A stretch of 64,000 bases of DNA from Streptomyces sp. NRRL F-2580. GTDB taxonomy: Bacteria; Actinomycetota; Actinomycetes; Streptomycetales; Streptomycetaceae. Location of the stretch: the NCBI RefSeq assembly GCF_000720115.1, contig NZ_JOIR01000048.1:23162-87161 (forward strand), given 5' to 3'. The translations under genes were made by a program, and so were the position numbers. Shown here piece by piece: positions 24,225-31,597 of this stretch. Under the pieces are notes generated by a model, which was given only the letters and a program-made list of their open reading frames with translations, had not been told where the DNA came from and ran no database searches. Within the stretch, counting starts at the first letter, position 1, and every line of letters starts with the position of its first letter.

Positions 24225-25937
24225 TCAGGTCACCGGGATGATGTCGGGGGCGCCGAGTCGGACCGCGTCGGCGGTGCGGTCGTCCGGTTGCTGTTGGGCC
24301 TCGCGCTCGGCTGCCACGCGTTTGAGGTAGTGGTCGACCTCGCGGTCCTGTTGTGCCCGGTCCCACCCCAGGTGGGGTGCCATCAGCCGGGCCACGGTCG
24401 GCGCCGCGTCCACCCCGCGGTCCCAGGACTCGATGGAGATCCGGGTGCGCCGGGCGAGGACGTCCTCCAGGTGGCGGGCTCCCTCGTGGGTCACCGCGTA
24501 CACGGCCTCGACCCTGAGGTAGTCGTCGGAGCTCGGCAGGGCTTCGCCGAGCGCCGGGTCGGCCGCCACCAGGGCGAGGAGTTCGGGCGCCAGGGAGCCG
24601 TAGCGGTTCAGGAGGTGCTCGACGCGGGCGACATGCAGCCCGGAGTGCTCGGCGAGCCGGCGCCGGGAGTTCCACAGCGCCGGGTAGCCGTCGGCGCCCA
24701 GCAGCGGGACGCGGTGCGTGACGCAGTCGGGAACCTTCTCGTCCAGGCCCCGTACGGCCTCGTCGACCGCGTCCTTCGCCATCACCCGGTACGTCGTGTA
24801 CTTGCCGCCCGCCACCACGACGAGTCCGGGCACCGGATGGGCGACGAGGTGCTCCCGGGACAGCTTGCTGGTCTCCGCCGCCTCGCCGGACAGCAGCGGG
24901 CGCAGACCGGCGTAGACGCCTTCGACGTCTTCGGGGACCAGGGGGGTGGCCAGGACGCTGTTGACGTGTTCCAGCAGGTAGGTGACGTCCTTGGAGCTGA
25001 GGGCCGGGTGAGCCTTGTCGAGCGTCCAGTCGGTGTCGGTGGTCCCGATGATCCAGTGCCGGCCCCACGGGATGACGAACAGCACGCTCTTCTCGGTGCG
25101 CAGGATCAGACCGGTACGGGAGTTGATGCGGTCACGGGGGACGAGCAGGTGGACGCCTTTCGAGGCGCGGACGTGGAACTGGCCGCGGGTGCCGGCCATG
25201 GCCTGGGTGTCGTCCGTCCACACCCCGGTCGCGTTGATGACCTGCTTGGCCCGCACCTCCGTCTCGTCGCCGCTCTCCAGGTCCGTGACGACGGCGCCGA
25301 CCACCCGCTCGCCCTGGCGCAGGAAGCGGCTGACGCGCGTGCGGTTGGCGGTCAGTGCCCCGTACGAGGCGGCCGTACGGGCGAGGAACATGGTGTGCCG
25401 GGCGTCGTCGACCTGGGCGTCCCAGTACTGGATGGCGCCCACCAGGGCGTCCGAGCGCAGCGCGGGCGCCTCGCGCAGGGCCCGGCGCCTGCTCAGGTGG
25501 CGGTGGAGGGGCAGGCCGCCGGAGGTGCCGGAGGCCCGGGCCAGCGCGTCGTACAGCAGCACGCCGCTGCCGACGTACGGGCGTTCCGTGACGCGGTGTT
25601 GCAGGGGGTAGAGGAACGGCACCGGACGTACCAGGTGGGGGGCGAGGACCCGGAGCAGGAGGCCCCGTTCCTTGAGCGCTTCGGCGACGAGGCGGAAATC
25701 GAGCATCTCCAGGTAGCGCAGGCCGCCGTGGATGAGTTTGCTGGAGCGGCTGGACGTACCCGAGGCCCAGTCGCGGGCTTCGACGAGCCCGACGCTCAGG
25801 CCCCGGGTGGCGGCGTCCAGGGCGGCCCCGCCGCCGACGACGCCGCCTCCGACGACGAGGACGTCGAGTTCGCCCCGTCCCATGTCGGCGAGGGCCTGTG
25901 TGCGGGCTTGGGGTGAGAGGGCCACCGGATCGACCAT
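24225..25937 (-). CDS. glpD: Glycerol-3-phosphate dehydrogenase (FAD-dependent)
   Basis: ATG 25937 follows GAGGAGG. The 570-residue protein has the FAD fold VLVVGGGVVGGGAALDAATR, then SSRSSKLIHGGLRYLEMLDF, KQVINATGVWTD, WIIGTTDTDW and VVVAGGKYTTYRVMAKDAVD, all diagnostic of GlpD. It oxidises glycerol-3-phosphate to dihydroxyacetone phosphate, passing electrons to quinone at the membrane. It is last in the glpF-glpK-glpD operon, 101 bases after glpK. Confidence 0.95.
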   Translation of the reverse strand: MVDPVALSPQARTQALADMGRGELDVLVVGGGVVGGGAALDAATRGLSVGLVEARDWASGTSSRSSKLIHGGLRYLEMLDFRLVAEALKERGLLLRVLAPHLVRPVPFLYPLQHRVTERPYVGSGVLLYDALARASGTSGGLPLHRHLSRRRALREAPALRSDALVGAIQYWDAQVDDARHTMFLARTAASYGALTANRTRVSRFLRQGERVVGAVVTDLESGDETEVRAKQVINATGVWTDDTQAMAGTRGQFHVRASKGVHLLVPRDRINSRTGLILRTEKSVLFVIPWGRHWIIGTTDTDWTLDKAHPALSSKDVTYLLEHVNSVLATPLVPEDVEGVYAGLRPLLSGEAAETSKLSREHLVAHPVPGLVVVAGGKYTTYRVMAKDAVDEAVRGLDEKVPDCVTHRVPLLGADGYPALWNSRRRLAEHSGLHVARVEHLLNRYGSLAPELLALVAADPALGEALPSSDDYLRVEAVYAVTHEGARHLEDVLARRTRISIESWDRGVDAAPTVARLMAPHLGWDRAQQDREVDHYLKRVAAEREAQQQPDDRTADAVRLGAPDIIPVT

Positions 25938-25984
25938 GGTCTCCTCCTCAGTGCTGTGGGCGAACGCGGCCGGAACTCCCCGGT

Positions 25985-26037
25985 CCCTGTTCGGCCCCTT
26001 TCCGGCCTTGTCCGGCCTTGTCCGGCCCTCTCCGACC
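25985..26037. repeat. Short tandem repeat between glpK and glpD
   Basis: The spacer contains imperfect copies of a 10-bp unit TTGTCCGGCC (about 26000-26030) within a C/T-rich run. It could form mRNA structure that sets the glpK:glpD ratio, but that is inference. Confidence 0.5.
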
Positions 26038-26038
26038 C

Positions 26039-27556
26039 CTATTCGACCTTGGCCCAGTCGAGCGTGCGCTCCACCGCCCGCTTCCAGCCGTCGTACCCTT
26101 CCGCACGCCGTTCCTCCGACCACTCGGGGCTCCAGCGCTTGGACTCCTGCCAGTGGGTGCGCAGTTCGTCCGTGTCCCGCCAGAAGCCGGTGGCGAGCCC
26201 GGCCGCGTACGCGGCGCCGAGCGCGGTCGTCTCGGCGACCACAGGACGGCTGACCGGTACGCCGAGGACATCGGCCTGGGTCTGCATGCAGAGGTCGTTG
26301 GCCGTGACTCCGCCGTCGACCTTGAGCACGTCGAGGTGGACGCCGGAGTCCCGCTCCATGGCTTCCACCACGTCGCGGGTCTGGTAGCAGATGGCCTCCA
26401 GGGTGGCCCGGGCCAGGTGTCCGCTGTCGTGGTAGCGGGCCAGGCCGACGATCGCGCCGCGGGCGTCGGAACGCCAGTACGGGGCGAACAGGCCGGAGAA
26501 GGCGGGCACGAAGTAGATGCCGCCGCTGTCCTCCACGGTGCGTGCCAGGCGCTCGCTCTCGGCGGCATCGCCGATGATCTTCAGCTGGTCGCGCAGCCAC
26601 TGCACGGCGGAGCCGGTGACCGCGATGGATCCTTCGAGGGCGTAGACCGCGGGTTCGTCGCCGAACTGGTACGCCACCGTGGTCAGCAGGCCGTGCTGCG
26701 AACGGACCAGTTCCGTCCCGGTGTTGAGCAACAGGAAGTTGCCGGTTCCGTACGTGTTCTTCGCCTCGCCGGGCGCGTAGCAGACCTGCCCGACGGTGGC
26801 CGCCTGCTGGTCGCCGAGGACGCCGGTGATGGGAATGGCCTCGCGCAGCGGCCGGGAGGTGCGGGTCCGACCGTACGCCTCCGGGTGGGAGGACGGGTTG
26901 ATGGTGGGCAGCATGGCGCGGGGTATGCCGAAGAAGCCCAGGAGTTCGTCGTCCCAGTCGAGGGTCTCCAGGTCCATGAGCATGGTGCGGCTGGCGTTGG
27001 TGACGTCGGTGGCGTGGACGCCGCCGTCGGGGCCGCCGGTGAGGTTCCACAGCACCCAGCAGTCGGTGTTGCCGAAGAGGGCATGGCCCTGCTCGGCGGC
27101 CTCGCGCACGCCGTCGACGTTCTCCAGGATCCATTGGACCTTGCCGCCGGAGAAGTAGGTGGCCGGTGGCAGCCCCGCCTTGCGGCGGATGACGTCGCCT
27201 TGGCCGCCACGCTCCAGCGCGGCGGCGATGGAGTCGGTACGGGTGTCCTGCCAGACGATGGCGTTGTAGTACGGGCGGCCCGTGCGGGGGTCCCAGACGA
27301 CGGTCGTCTCGCGCTGATTGGTGATGCCGACGGCCGCCAGGTCGGAGGCGTCGAGGTTGCCGTGCCGGAGGGCGTTCTGGATGACCGAGTTGGTGCGTTC
27401 CCAGATCTCCACCGGGTCGTGTTCGACCCACCCCGAGCGCGGGAGGATCTGGGAGTGCTCCAGCTGGTGCCGCGCCACCTCGTTGCCGGCGTGGTCGAAG
27501 ATCATGAAACGGGTGCTCGTGGTGCCCTGGTCCACTGCGCCGACGAAGTCAGCCAT
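26039..27556 (-). CDS. glpK: Glycerol kinase
   Basis: A full-length 505-residue FGGY kinase. The N-terminus has [17 protein letters not shown] (phosphate-binding loop), and [21 protein letters not shown] and [10 protein letters not shown] follow. The second half has [24 protein letters not shown] and [12 protein letters not shown]. It converts imported glycerol to glycerol-3-phosphate, which is trapped in the cell and passed to GlpD. It lies between glpF and glpD in the same direction. Confidence 0.96.
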   Translation of the reverse strand: MADFVGAVDQGTTSTRFMIFDHAGNEVARHQLEHSQILPRSGWVEHDPVEIWERTNSVIQNALRHGNLDASDLAAVGITNQRETTVVWDPRTGRPYYNAIVWQDTRTDSIAAALERGGQGDVIRRKAGLPPATYFSGGKVQWILENVDGVREAAEQGHALFGNTDCWVLWNLTGGPDGGVHATDVTNASRTMLMDLETLDWDDELLGFFGIPRAMLPTINPSSHPEAYGRTRTSRPLREAIPITGVLGDQQAATVGQVCYAPGEAKNTYGTGNFLLLNTGTELVRSQHGLLTTVAYQFGDEPAVYALEGSIAVTGSAVQWLRDQLKIIGDAAESERLARTVEDSGGIYFVPAFSGLFAPYWRSDARGAIVGLARYHDSGHLARATLEAICYQTRDVVEAMERDSGVHLDVLKVDGGVTANDLCMQTQADVLGVPVSRPVVAETTALGAAYAAGLATGFWRDTDELRTHWQESKRWSPEWSEERRAEGYDGWKRAVERTLDWAKVE

Positions 27557-27603
27557 GGGGTGCCGCCTCCTCTTGGGATGCCGTGTGTGGGGCTGTCATC
27601 CGC

Positions 27604-27630
27604 GACGGGACGGGACGGGACGGGACGGGA
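27604..27630. repeat. (GACGG)5 tandem repeat between glpF and glpK
   Basis: Five tandem copies of a 5-bp unit (GACGG/CGGGA) lie 48-74 bases upstream of the glpK start. Such repeats are prone to slippage and could alter mRNA structure in the operon. Confidence 0.7.
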
Positions 27631-27675
27631 AAGGCATCGTGTCGTGTGTCCGTGTCCCGCCCGCCGCGGATGCGA

Positions 27676-28524
27676 TCAGCTCTCGTCCGGTGTCGGTACG
27701 CGTCCGGGAGGCTCCGGCTCCGCGGTCGGCAGGAACCGGCCGATGAGGAGCTTGTAGATACCCGCTCCCAGCACACCGCCGATGAACGGGCCGATGATCG
27801 GCACCCAGAAGTAGAGGTTGCCGTACTGATCCCTCCATGCCCCGCCGTACCCGGTGAGGAAGCTGGCCAGCCGGGGGCCGAGGTCACGGGCCGGATTGAT
27901 CGCGTACCCGGCGTTGGTGCCCCAGGCCATGCCGATCGCCACGACGATCAGGCCCACGATGAACGGTGCCAGGTTGGCGCCGGGCGGCGTGCCCAGCAGG
28001 TCCGTGACCGCGAAGATCAGCATCAGGAGGAGTGCGGTGCCGATGATCTGGTCGCGCAGTGCGCCCCACTCGGTCACCGGCAGGTTCGGGTTTCCGTTGG
28101 CCGGCAGCGTGGAGAAGACGCCCTGGGTCTTGATGGTGCGGCCGGGGTCGGCCTTCGCCAGGGCCTCCGTGTAGTTCCAGCGGACGATCAGGGCCGCCAC
28201 GAAGGCTCCGGCCAGCTGGGCCAGAGCGTAGGGGGCCACTCTCTTCCACGGGAAGCCCTTGAAGGCGGCCAGTGCGACGGTCACCGCGGGATTGAGGTGG
28301 GCGCCGCTGAGCCTCGCCGCGACATAGACGCCCAGGGTCACACCGAGACCCCAGGCCCACGCGATGCTGTCGTGGTTTCCGAGGCCCCCCGCCGGGTCGG
28401 TCAGGGCTCCGCCGGCGACCACCTGGGCCACGACGCCACAGCCGAACAGAATGAGGATCATGGTGCCGGCGAATTCGGCGGAGAGTTCGCCGACCAGCCC
28501 TGATGCTTTGAGGCGCTCCTTCAT
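27676..28524 (-). CDS. glpF: Glycerol uptake facilitator (aquaglyceroporin)
   Basis: The 282-residue protein has six membrane helices and both pore motifs: GAHLNPAVTVALA, and YAINPARDLGPRLA with the NPARD signature of glycerol channels. It lets glycerol diffuse into the cell. It is the first gene of the operon glpF-glpK-glpD. In Streptomyces coelicolor the equivalent operon is preceded by the IclR-type regulator gylR; no such gene is present on the upstream side here. Confidence 0.94.
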   Translation of the reverse strand: MKERLKASGLVGELSAEFAGTMILILFGCGVVAQVVAGGALTDPAGGLGNHDSIAWAWGLGVTLGVYVAARLSGAHLNPAVTVALAAFKGFPWKRVAPYALAQLAGAFVAALIVRWNYTEALAKADPGRTIKTQGVFSTLPANGNPNLPVTEWGALRDQIIGTALLLMLIFAVTDLLGTPPGANLAPFIVGLIVVAIGMAWGTNAGYAINPARDLGPRLASFLTGYGGAWRDQYGNLYFWVPIIGPFIGGVLGAGIYKLLIGRFLPTAEPEPPGRVPTPDES

Positions 28525-28824
28525 GGGTGCCCGCTTCCCGCCGGTCCGAAGACCGGCATTCGACTGCCCCGAGTCCCCCGGGTTCAGAGTAAGACGGGTC
28601 GCCCGTACCGGAAAGGCGAGAGCCGTCCGGTCCCGCGGAGGCCCATCCCCCCTTGGGTTCCCCCTGGGGTTCCCCTCTGGGGTTCCTCGCTCCTCCTACG
28701 AGGCCGTCGCCCGGGTGCTCGCCAGTTCTCGCGGATGTCCGTGGCGTGGCAGCACACTGTTCGTATGGCGTGCCTTCGCTGACGCGCCGGACGCTCACCG
28801 TCGGCTCCGACCGGGAGGCACACG
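28525..28824. promoter_or_regulatory. Divergent glpF/dhaK control region with direct repeats
   Basis: The 300-base gap contains three near-identical direct repeats of TTGGGTTCC/TGGGGTTCC (starting near 28653, 28665 and 28678, spaced 12-13 bases). They lie about 130 bases upstream of glpF and 140 bases upstream of dhaK, so they are candidate binding sites for a shared glycerol regulator. No clear -10/-35 pair could be assigned. Confidence 0.45.
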
Positions 28825-29829
28825 ATGAAGATGCTGATCAACAGTCCCGAGACCGTCGTCGCGGACGCCCTGCGAGGGCTGGCCGCGGCCCACCCCGACC
28901 TGGACGTGGATGTCGAGGCCCGGGTCGTCGTACGGAGGGACGCGCGGCAGGGCGGGCGGGTCGGTCTCGTCTCCGGTGGCGGCTCCGGACACGAGCCCTT
29001 GCACGCCGGCTTCGTCGGACACGGAATGCTGTCCGCGGCCTGTCCGGGCGAGGTGTTCACCTCCCCCGTGCCCGACCAGATGCTGCGCGCGGCCAAGGCC
29101 GTGGATTCCGGCGAGGGGGTGCTGTTCGTCGTCAAGAACTACACCGGGGACGTACTGAACTTCGACATGGCGGCCGAGCTCGCCGAGGAGGACGGCATCC
29201 GGGTCGAGCGGGTCCTGGTCAACGACGACGTGGCCGTGACCGACAGCCTCTACACCGCCGGGCGGCGCGGCACCGGGGCCACGCTCTTCGTCGAGAAGAT
29301 CGCCGGGGCGGCGGCGGAGGCGGGCGCACCGCTGGAGCAGGTCGCCGCTATCGCCCGGCGGGTCAACGAGGCTTCGGGCAGCTTCGGCGTGGCGCTGAGC
29401 GCCTGCACCACTCCCGCCAAGGGCAGCCCCACCTTCGACCTCCCGGACGGCGAGCTGGAGCTGGGCATCGGCATCCACGGCGAGCCGGGCCGGGAGCGGC
29501 GCCCGATGTTGCCGGCGGGGGAGATCGCGGAGGTCGCGGTGGGCGCCGTGCTGGACGACATGGCGAGCACGGCCCCGGTCGACGGGCCGGTACTGGCCCT
29601 GGTGAACGGGATGGGCGCGACGCCGCTGCTGGAGCTGTACGGCTTCCACGCGGCGGTGGCCGGGGTGCTGGAGGCCCGGGGCGTCCAGGTGGCCCGGGCC
29701 CTCGTGGGGAACTACGTCACCTCGTTGGACATGGCGGGGTGCTCGGTGACGCTGTGCCGGGCCGACGAGGAGATGCTGCGACTGTGGGACGCGCCGGTCC
29801 AGACGGCAGCGCTGCGCTGGGGCCGCTGA
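28825..29829 (+). CDS. dhaK: Dihydroxyacetone kinase subunit K
   Basis: The 334-residue protein matches DhaK: VSGGGSGHEPLHAGFVGHGM near the N-terminus, VKNYTGDVLNFDMAAE, and LGIGIHGEPG carrying the His (~218) that binds dihydroxyacetone covalently as a hemiaminal. ATG 28825 or 28831 could be the start. DhaK needs the ADP-binding DhaL subunit and usually DhaM, whose genes normally follow directly. Here they are absent and a LuxR relic follows instead. It is probably a leftover of a dhaKLM operon, or uses a partner encoded elsewhere. Confidence 0.9.
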   Translation: MKMLINSPETVVADALRGLAAAHPDLDVDVEARVVVRRDARQGGRVGLVSGGGSGHEPLHAGFVGHGMLSAACPGEVFTSPVPDQMLRAAKAVDSGEGVLFVVKNYTGDVLNFDMAAELAEEDGIRVERVLVNDDVAVTDSLYTAGRRGTGATLFVEKIAGAAAEAGAPLEQVAAIARRVNEASGSFGVALSACTTPAKGSPTFDLPDGELELGIGIHGEPGRERRPMLPAGEIAEVAVGAVLDDMASTAPVDGPVLALVNGMGATPLLELYGFHAAVAGVLEARGVQVARALVGNYVTSLDMAGCSVTLCRADEEMLRLWDAPVQTAALRWGR

Positions 29830-29941
29830 CTCCGGCACCACAGGCACCACAGGTACCCCGAGCATCCGATTGCGGGCTGCCGCGATCGCGAGGAACGTCC
29901 CACCGCTCCACTCGGCTTGATCCTTGTGCCGGCGTGGCCCG

Positions 29942-30163
29942 TCAGGCGGCTGCACAGTGCCTGGGTGCGGGCCGGTCACCGGGACCGTGCTGCCGCCGGC
30001 CGAGGCCGGCAGCAGCATCATCACCAGGGCCGTCTTGGCCGAGGCCATCGTCCCCCAGCAGGAGCAGTGGACGCCCGCTGCGGACCGAGCCGCTCAAGAA
30101 GGCGTAGAACGAGCCGCTCAAGAAGGCGTAGGACCGGTCCAGTTCGGCGTCGCGGCCGACCAA
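29942..30163 (-). pseudogene. N-terminal fragment of a LuxR-type (LAL) ATPase regulator
   Basis: The minus frame begins MVGRDAELDR and reaches GRPLLLLGDDGLGQDG, resembling the start and Walker A region of large LuxR regulators (LVGRDAELDRL...LLLLGDAGVGKT). The P-loop Lys-Thr is lost through frame disturbance. A 24-bp tandem duplication (30087-30134 approximately) repeats the YAFLSGS codons. Nothing of the ~900-residue remainder is present. Confidence 0.5.
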
Positions 30164-30174
30164 CGGAAGGCGGC

Positions 30175-30732
30175 CTAGTCCTGCTTGATCGCGGAGATGT
30201 CGAACTCCAGGACGATCTTGTCGCCGACCAGGACGCCGCCGCCTTCCAGGGCCGCGTTCCAGGTCACGCCGTACTCCTTGCGGGAGATGCCCACCGATCC
30301 CTCCAGGCCGACGCGCCGGTTGCCGAAGGGGTCGACCGCCGTGCCCGTGTACTCGAAGTCGATGCTGATCGGGCGGGTGGTGTCCTTGATGGTCAGGTCG
30401 CCCGTGACGCGGTACTCGGTGTCGGAGCGCGGCTCGACCGAGCTGGTGCGGAAGGTGATGTCGGGGAAGCTGGGAACGTCCAGGAAGTCGTTGGTGCGCA
30501 GGTGCTGGTCGCGCTGTTCGACGCCGGTGTCGATGCTCTCGGCCTTGATCACCATCTGGGCGGTCGAGCGGGCCGGGTCGGCGCCGTCCAGGTGGGCGGT
30601 GCCCTCGAACTGGTGGAACGCGCCGCGGACCTTGGTCACCATGGCGTGGCGGGCGATGAAGCCGATCCGGGTGTGGGCGGGGTCGAGGACGTAGTCCCCG
30701 GTGAGCTCGGCGAGGGCGGGGGACGTGGTCAA
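30175..30732 (-). CDS. YceI-family lipid-binding periplasmic-type protein
   Basis: TTG 30732 is preceded by ACGGAGG at ideal spacing, and the family alignment begins there. The 185-residue protein has YVLDPAHTRIGFIARHAM, HLDGADPARS, DFLDVPSFPDITFR, GDLTIKDTTRPISIDFEY and SRKEYGVTWNAALEGGGVLV, all typical of the YceI lipocalin-like barrel that binds polyisoprenoids. As in most actinomycete members there is no signal peptide, so it is probably cytoplasmic. Confidence 0.9.
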   Translation of the reverse strand: MTTSPALAELTGDYVLDPAHTRIGFIARHAMVTKVRGAFHQFEGTAHLDGADPARSTAQMVIKAESIDTGVEQRDQHLRTNDFLDVPSFPDITFRTSSVEPRSDTEYRVTGDLTIKDTTRPISIDFEYTGTAVDPFGNRRVGLEGSVGISRKEYGVTWNAALEGGGVLVGDKIVLEFDISAIKQD

Positions 30733-30974
30733 GGGTGCCTCCGTAGGGCCTGGATCCCGGCGGTGGTCCGCCCGGATCGTCTCCCGGCCCACGCTAGGGC
30801 GTGATCGGTTCGAGGCGCGGCCTGACGCACGGGGCGGCGGCACAGTGCACCCTGCCGATCGATCCCGAGGCGGGACCGGCGCGGGCCGGGAGGGGCGGGC
30901 CCTGCTGACGGAGGCTCACGGGTCCCGTCCGCGGAGCGGCCCCGGCTCGTCATCGGGGCCGGGGCCGGGGCCGG

Positions 30975-31016
30975 GGCCAGGGCGGGGACGGTGTATCGCG
31001 GGTCCCCGCCCTGGCC
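30975..31016 (-). terminator. Perfect 15-bp stem terminator
   Basis: GGCCAGGGCGGGGAC (30975-30989) pairs exactly with 31002-31016 around a 12-nt loop. It lies just past the stop of the minus-strand double-psi barrel relic. A run of GGGGCC repeats adjoins it on the left. Confidence 0.75.
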
Positions 31017-31045
31017 TCAGTGGCCGGCGAACCGGCTCCGCTCGC

Positions 31046-31348
31046 TCAGCCCACGCGCTCGACGCGTGCGCGTCGGATGAGGTTCTTGCCGGGCTCGCGT
31101 ACCTTGTCGAAGGCTGCGTTGTTGAGGAGGACGCAGCTGCCCGAGGGGCCGTTGACGGTCACGGTGGTGGCTTGGCCGTTGTCCAGGTTGGTCACCTTCA
31201 GCTTGGTTCCCACCGGGAACGTCCCGCTGGGAGAACGCAGCTGCCCGAGGGGCCGTTGACGGTCACGGTGGTGGCTTGGCCGTTGTCCAGGTTGGTCACC
31301 TTCAGCTTGGTTCCCACCGGGAACGTCCCGCTGTCCTTGTCGCCGCAT
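31046..31348 (-). pseudogene. RlpA-like double-psi beta-barrel fragment broken by a tandem duplication
   Basis: If one copy of the duplicated segment is removed, the minus strand reads CGDKDSGTFPVGTKLKVTNL, then DNGQATTVTVNGPSGSCVLL and NNAAFDKVREPGKNLI, ending RRARVERVG. This is the pattern of the RlpA/barwin double-psi barrel (strand, VTNL..G....V.V...G, LN..AF..). The 104-bp duplication shifts the frame, and everything before the barrel, including any signal peptide, is gone. The intact gene would have encoded a secreted cell-wall-associated protein. Confidence 0.6.
31131..31333. repeat. 99-bp direct tandem duplication (period 104)
   Basis: Bases 31131-31229 recur at 31235-31333 with no mismatch that I can see, separated by GGAGA. 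The period of 104 is not a multiple of three. The near-perfect identity indicates a recent event. Confidence 0.9.
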
Positions 31349-31597
31349 TACAAATCCGGCGGTGAGGAGGTTTCGCGTGCTGCGCGGGGCATGCCGCGGC
31401 GGGTCGAGGCTCGTGGAGCACGGTCAAACACGCAGGTGGACGCCGTCCCGGTGAGGGCGATCGGAGCATGTCGGGCTCGTACCGATCCCCTTGATCGACG
31501 CGGGGACGGGAAGACCGCAGGCAGCCTTAAGGTTCGTTTGATTCCCCCTTAATGCTCCGCCTCAATGCTCCGCCGGACTTCTGCGACTTCCCGTCGG

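Noticed and set aside
24225..27431. A single 1068-codon minus-strand ORF spanning glpD and part of glpK
   Set aside because: Residues before the glpD ATG at 25937 are an antisense-frame shadow of glpK. GlpD and GlpK each have full-length matches with their own ribosome sites.
27604..27630. The GACGG tandem repeat as a CRISPR-like or regulatory array
   Set aside because: The unit is only 5 bp with no spacers; it is a simple-sequence repeat.
30790..30830. A GGTTCGA-containing stretch as a tRNA T-loop
   Set aside because: No acceptor, anticodon or D arm can be paired around it.
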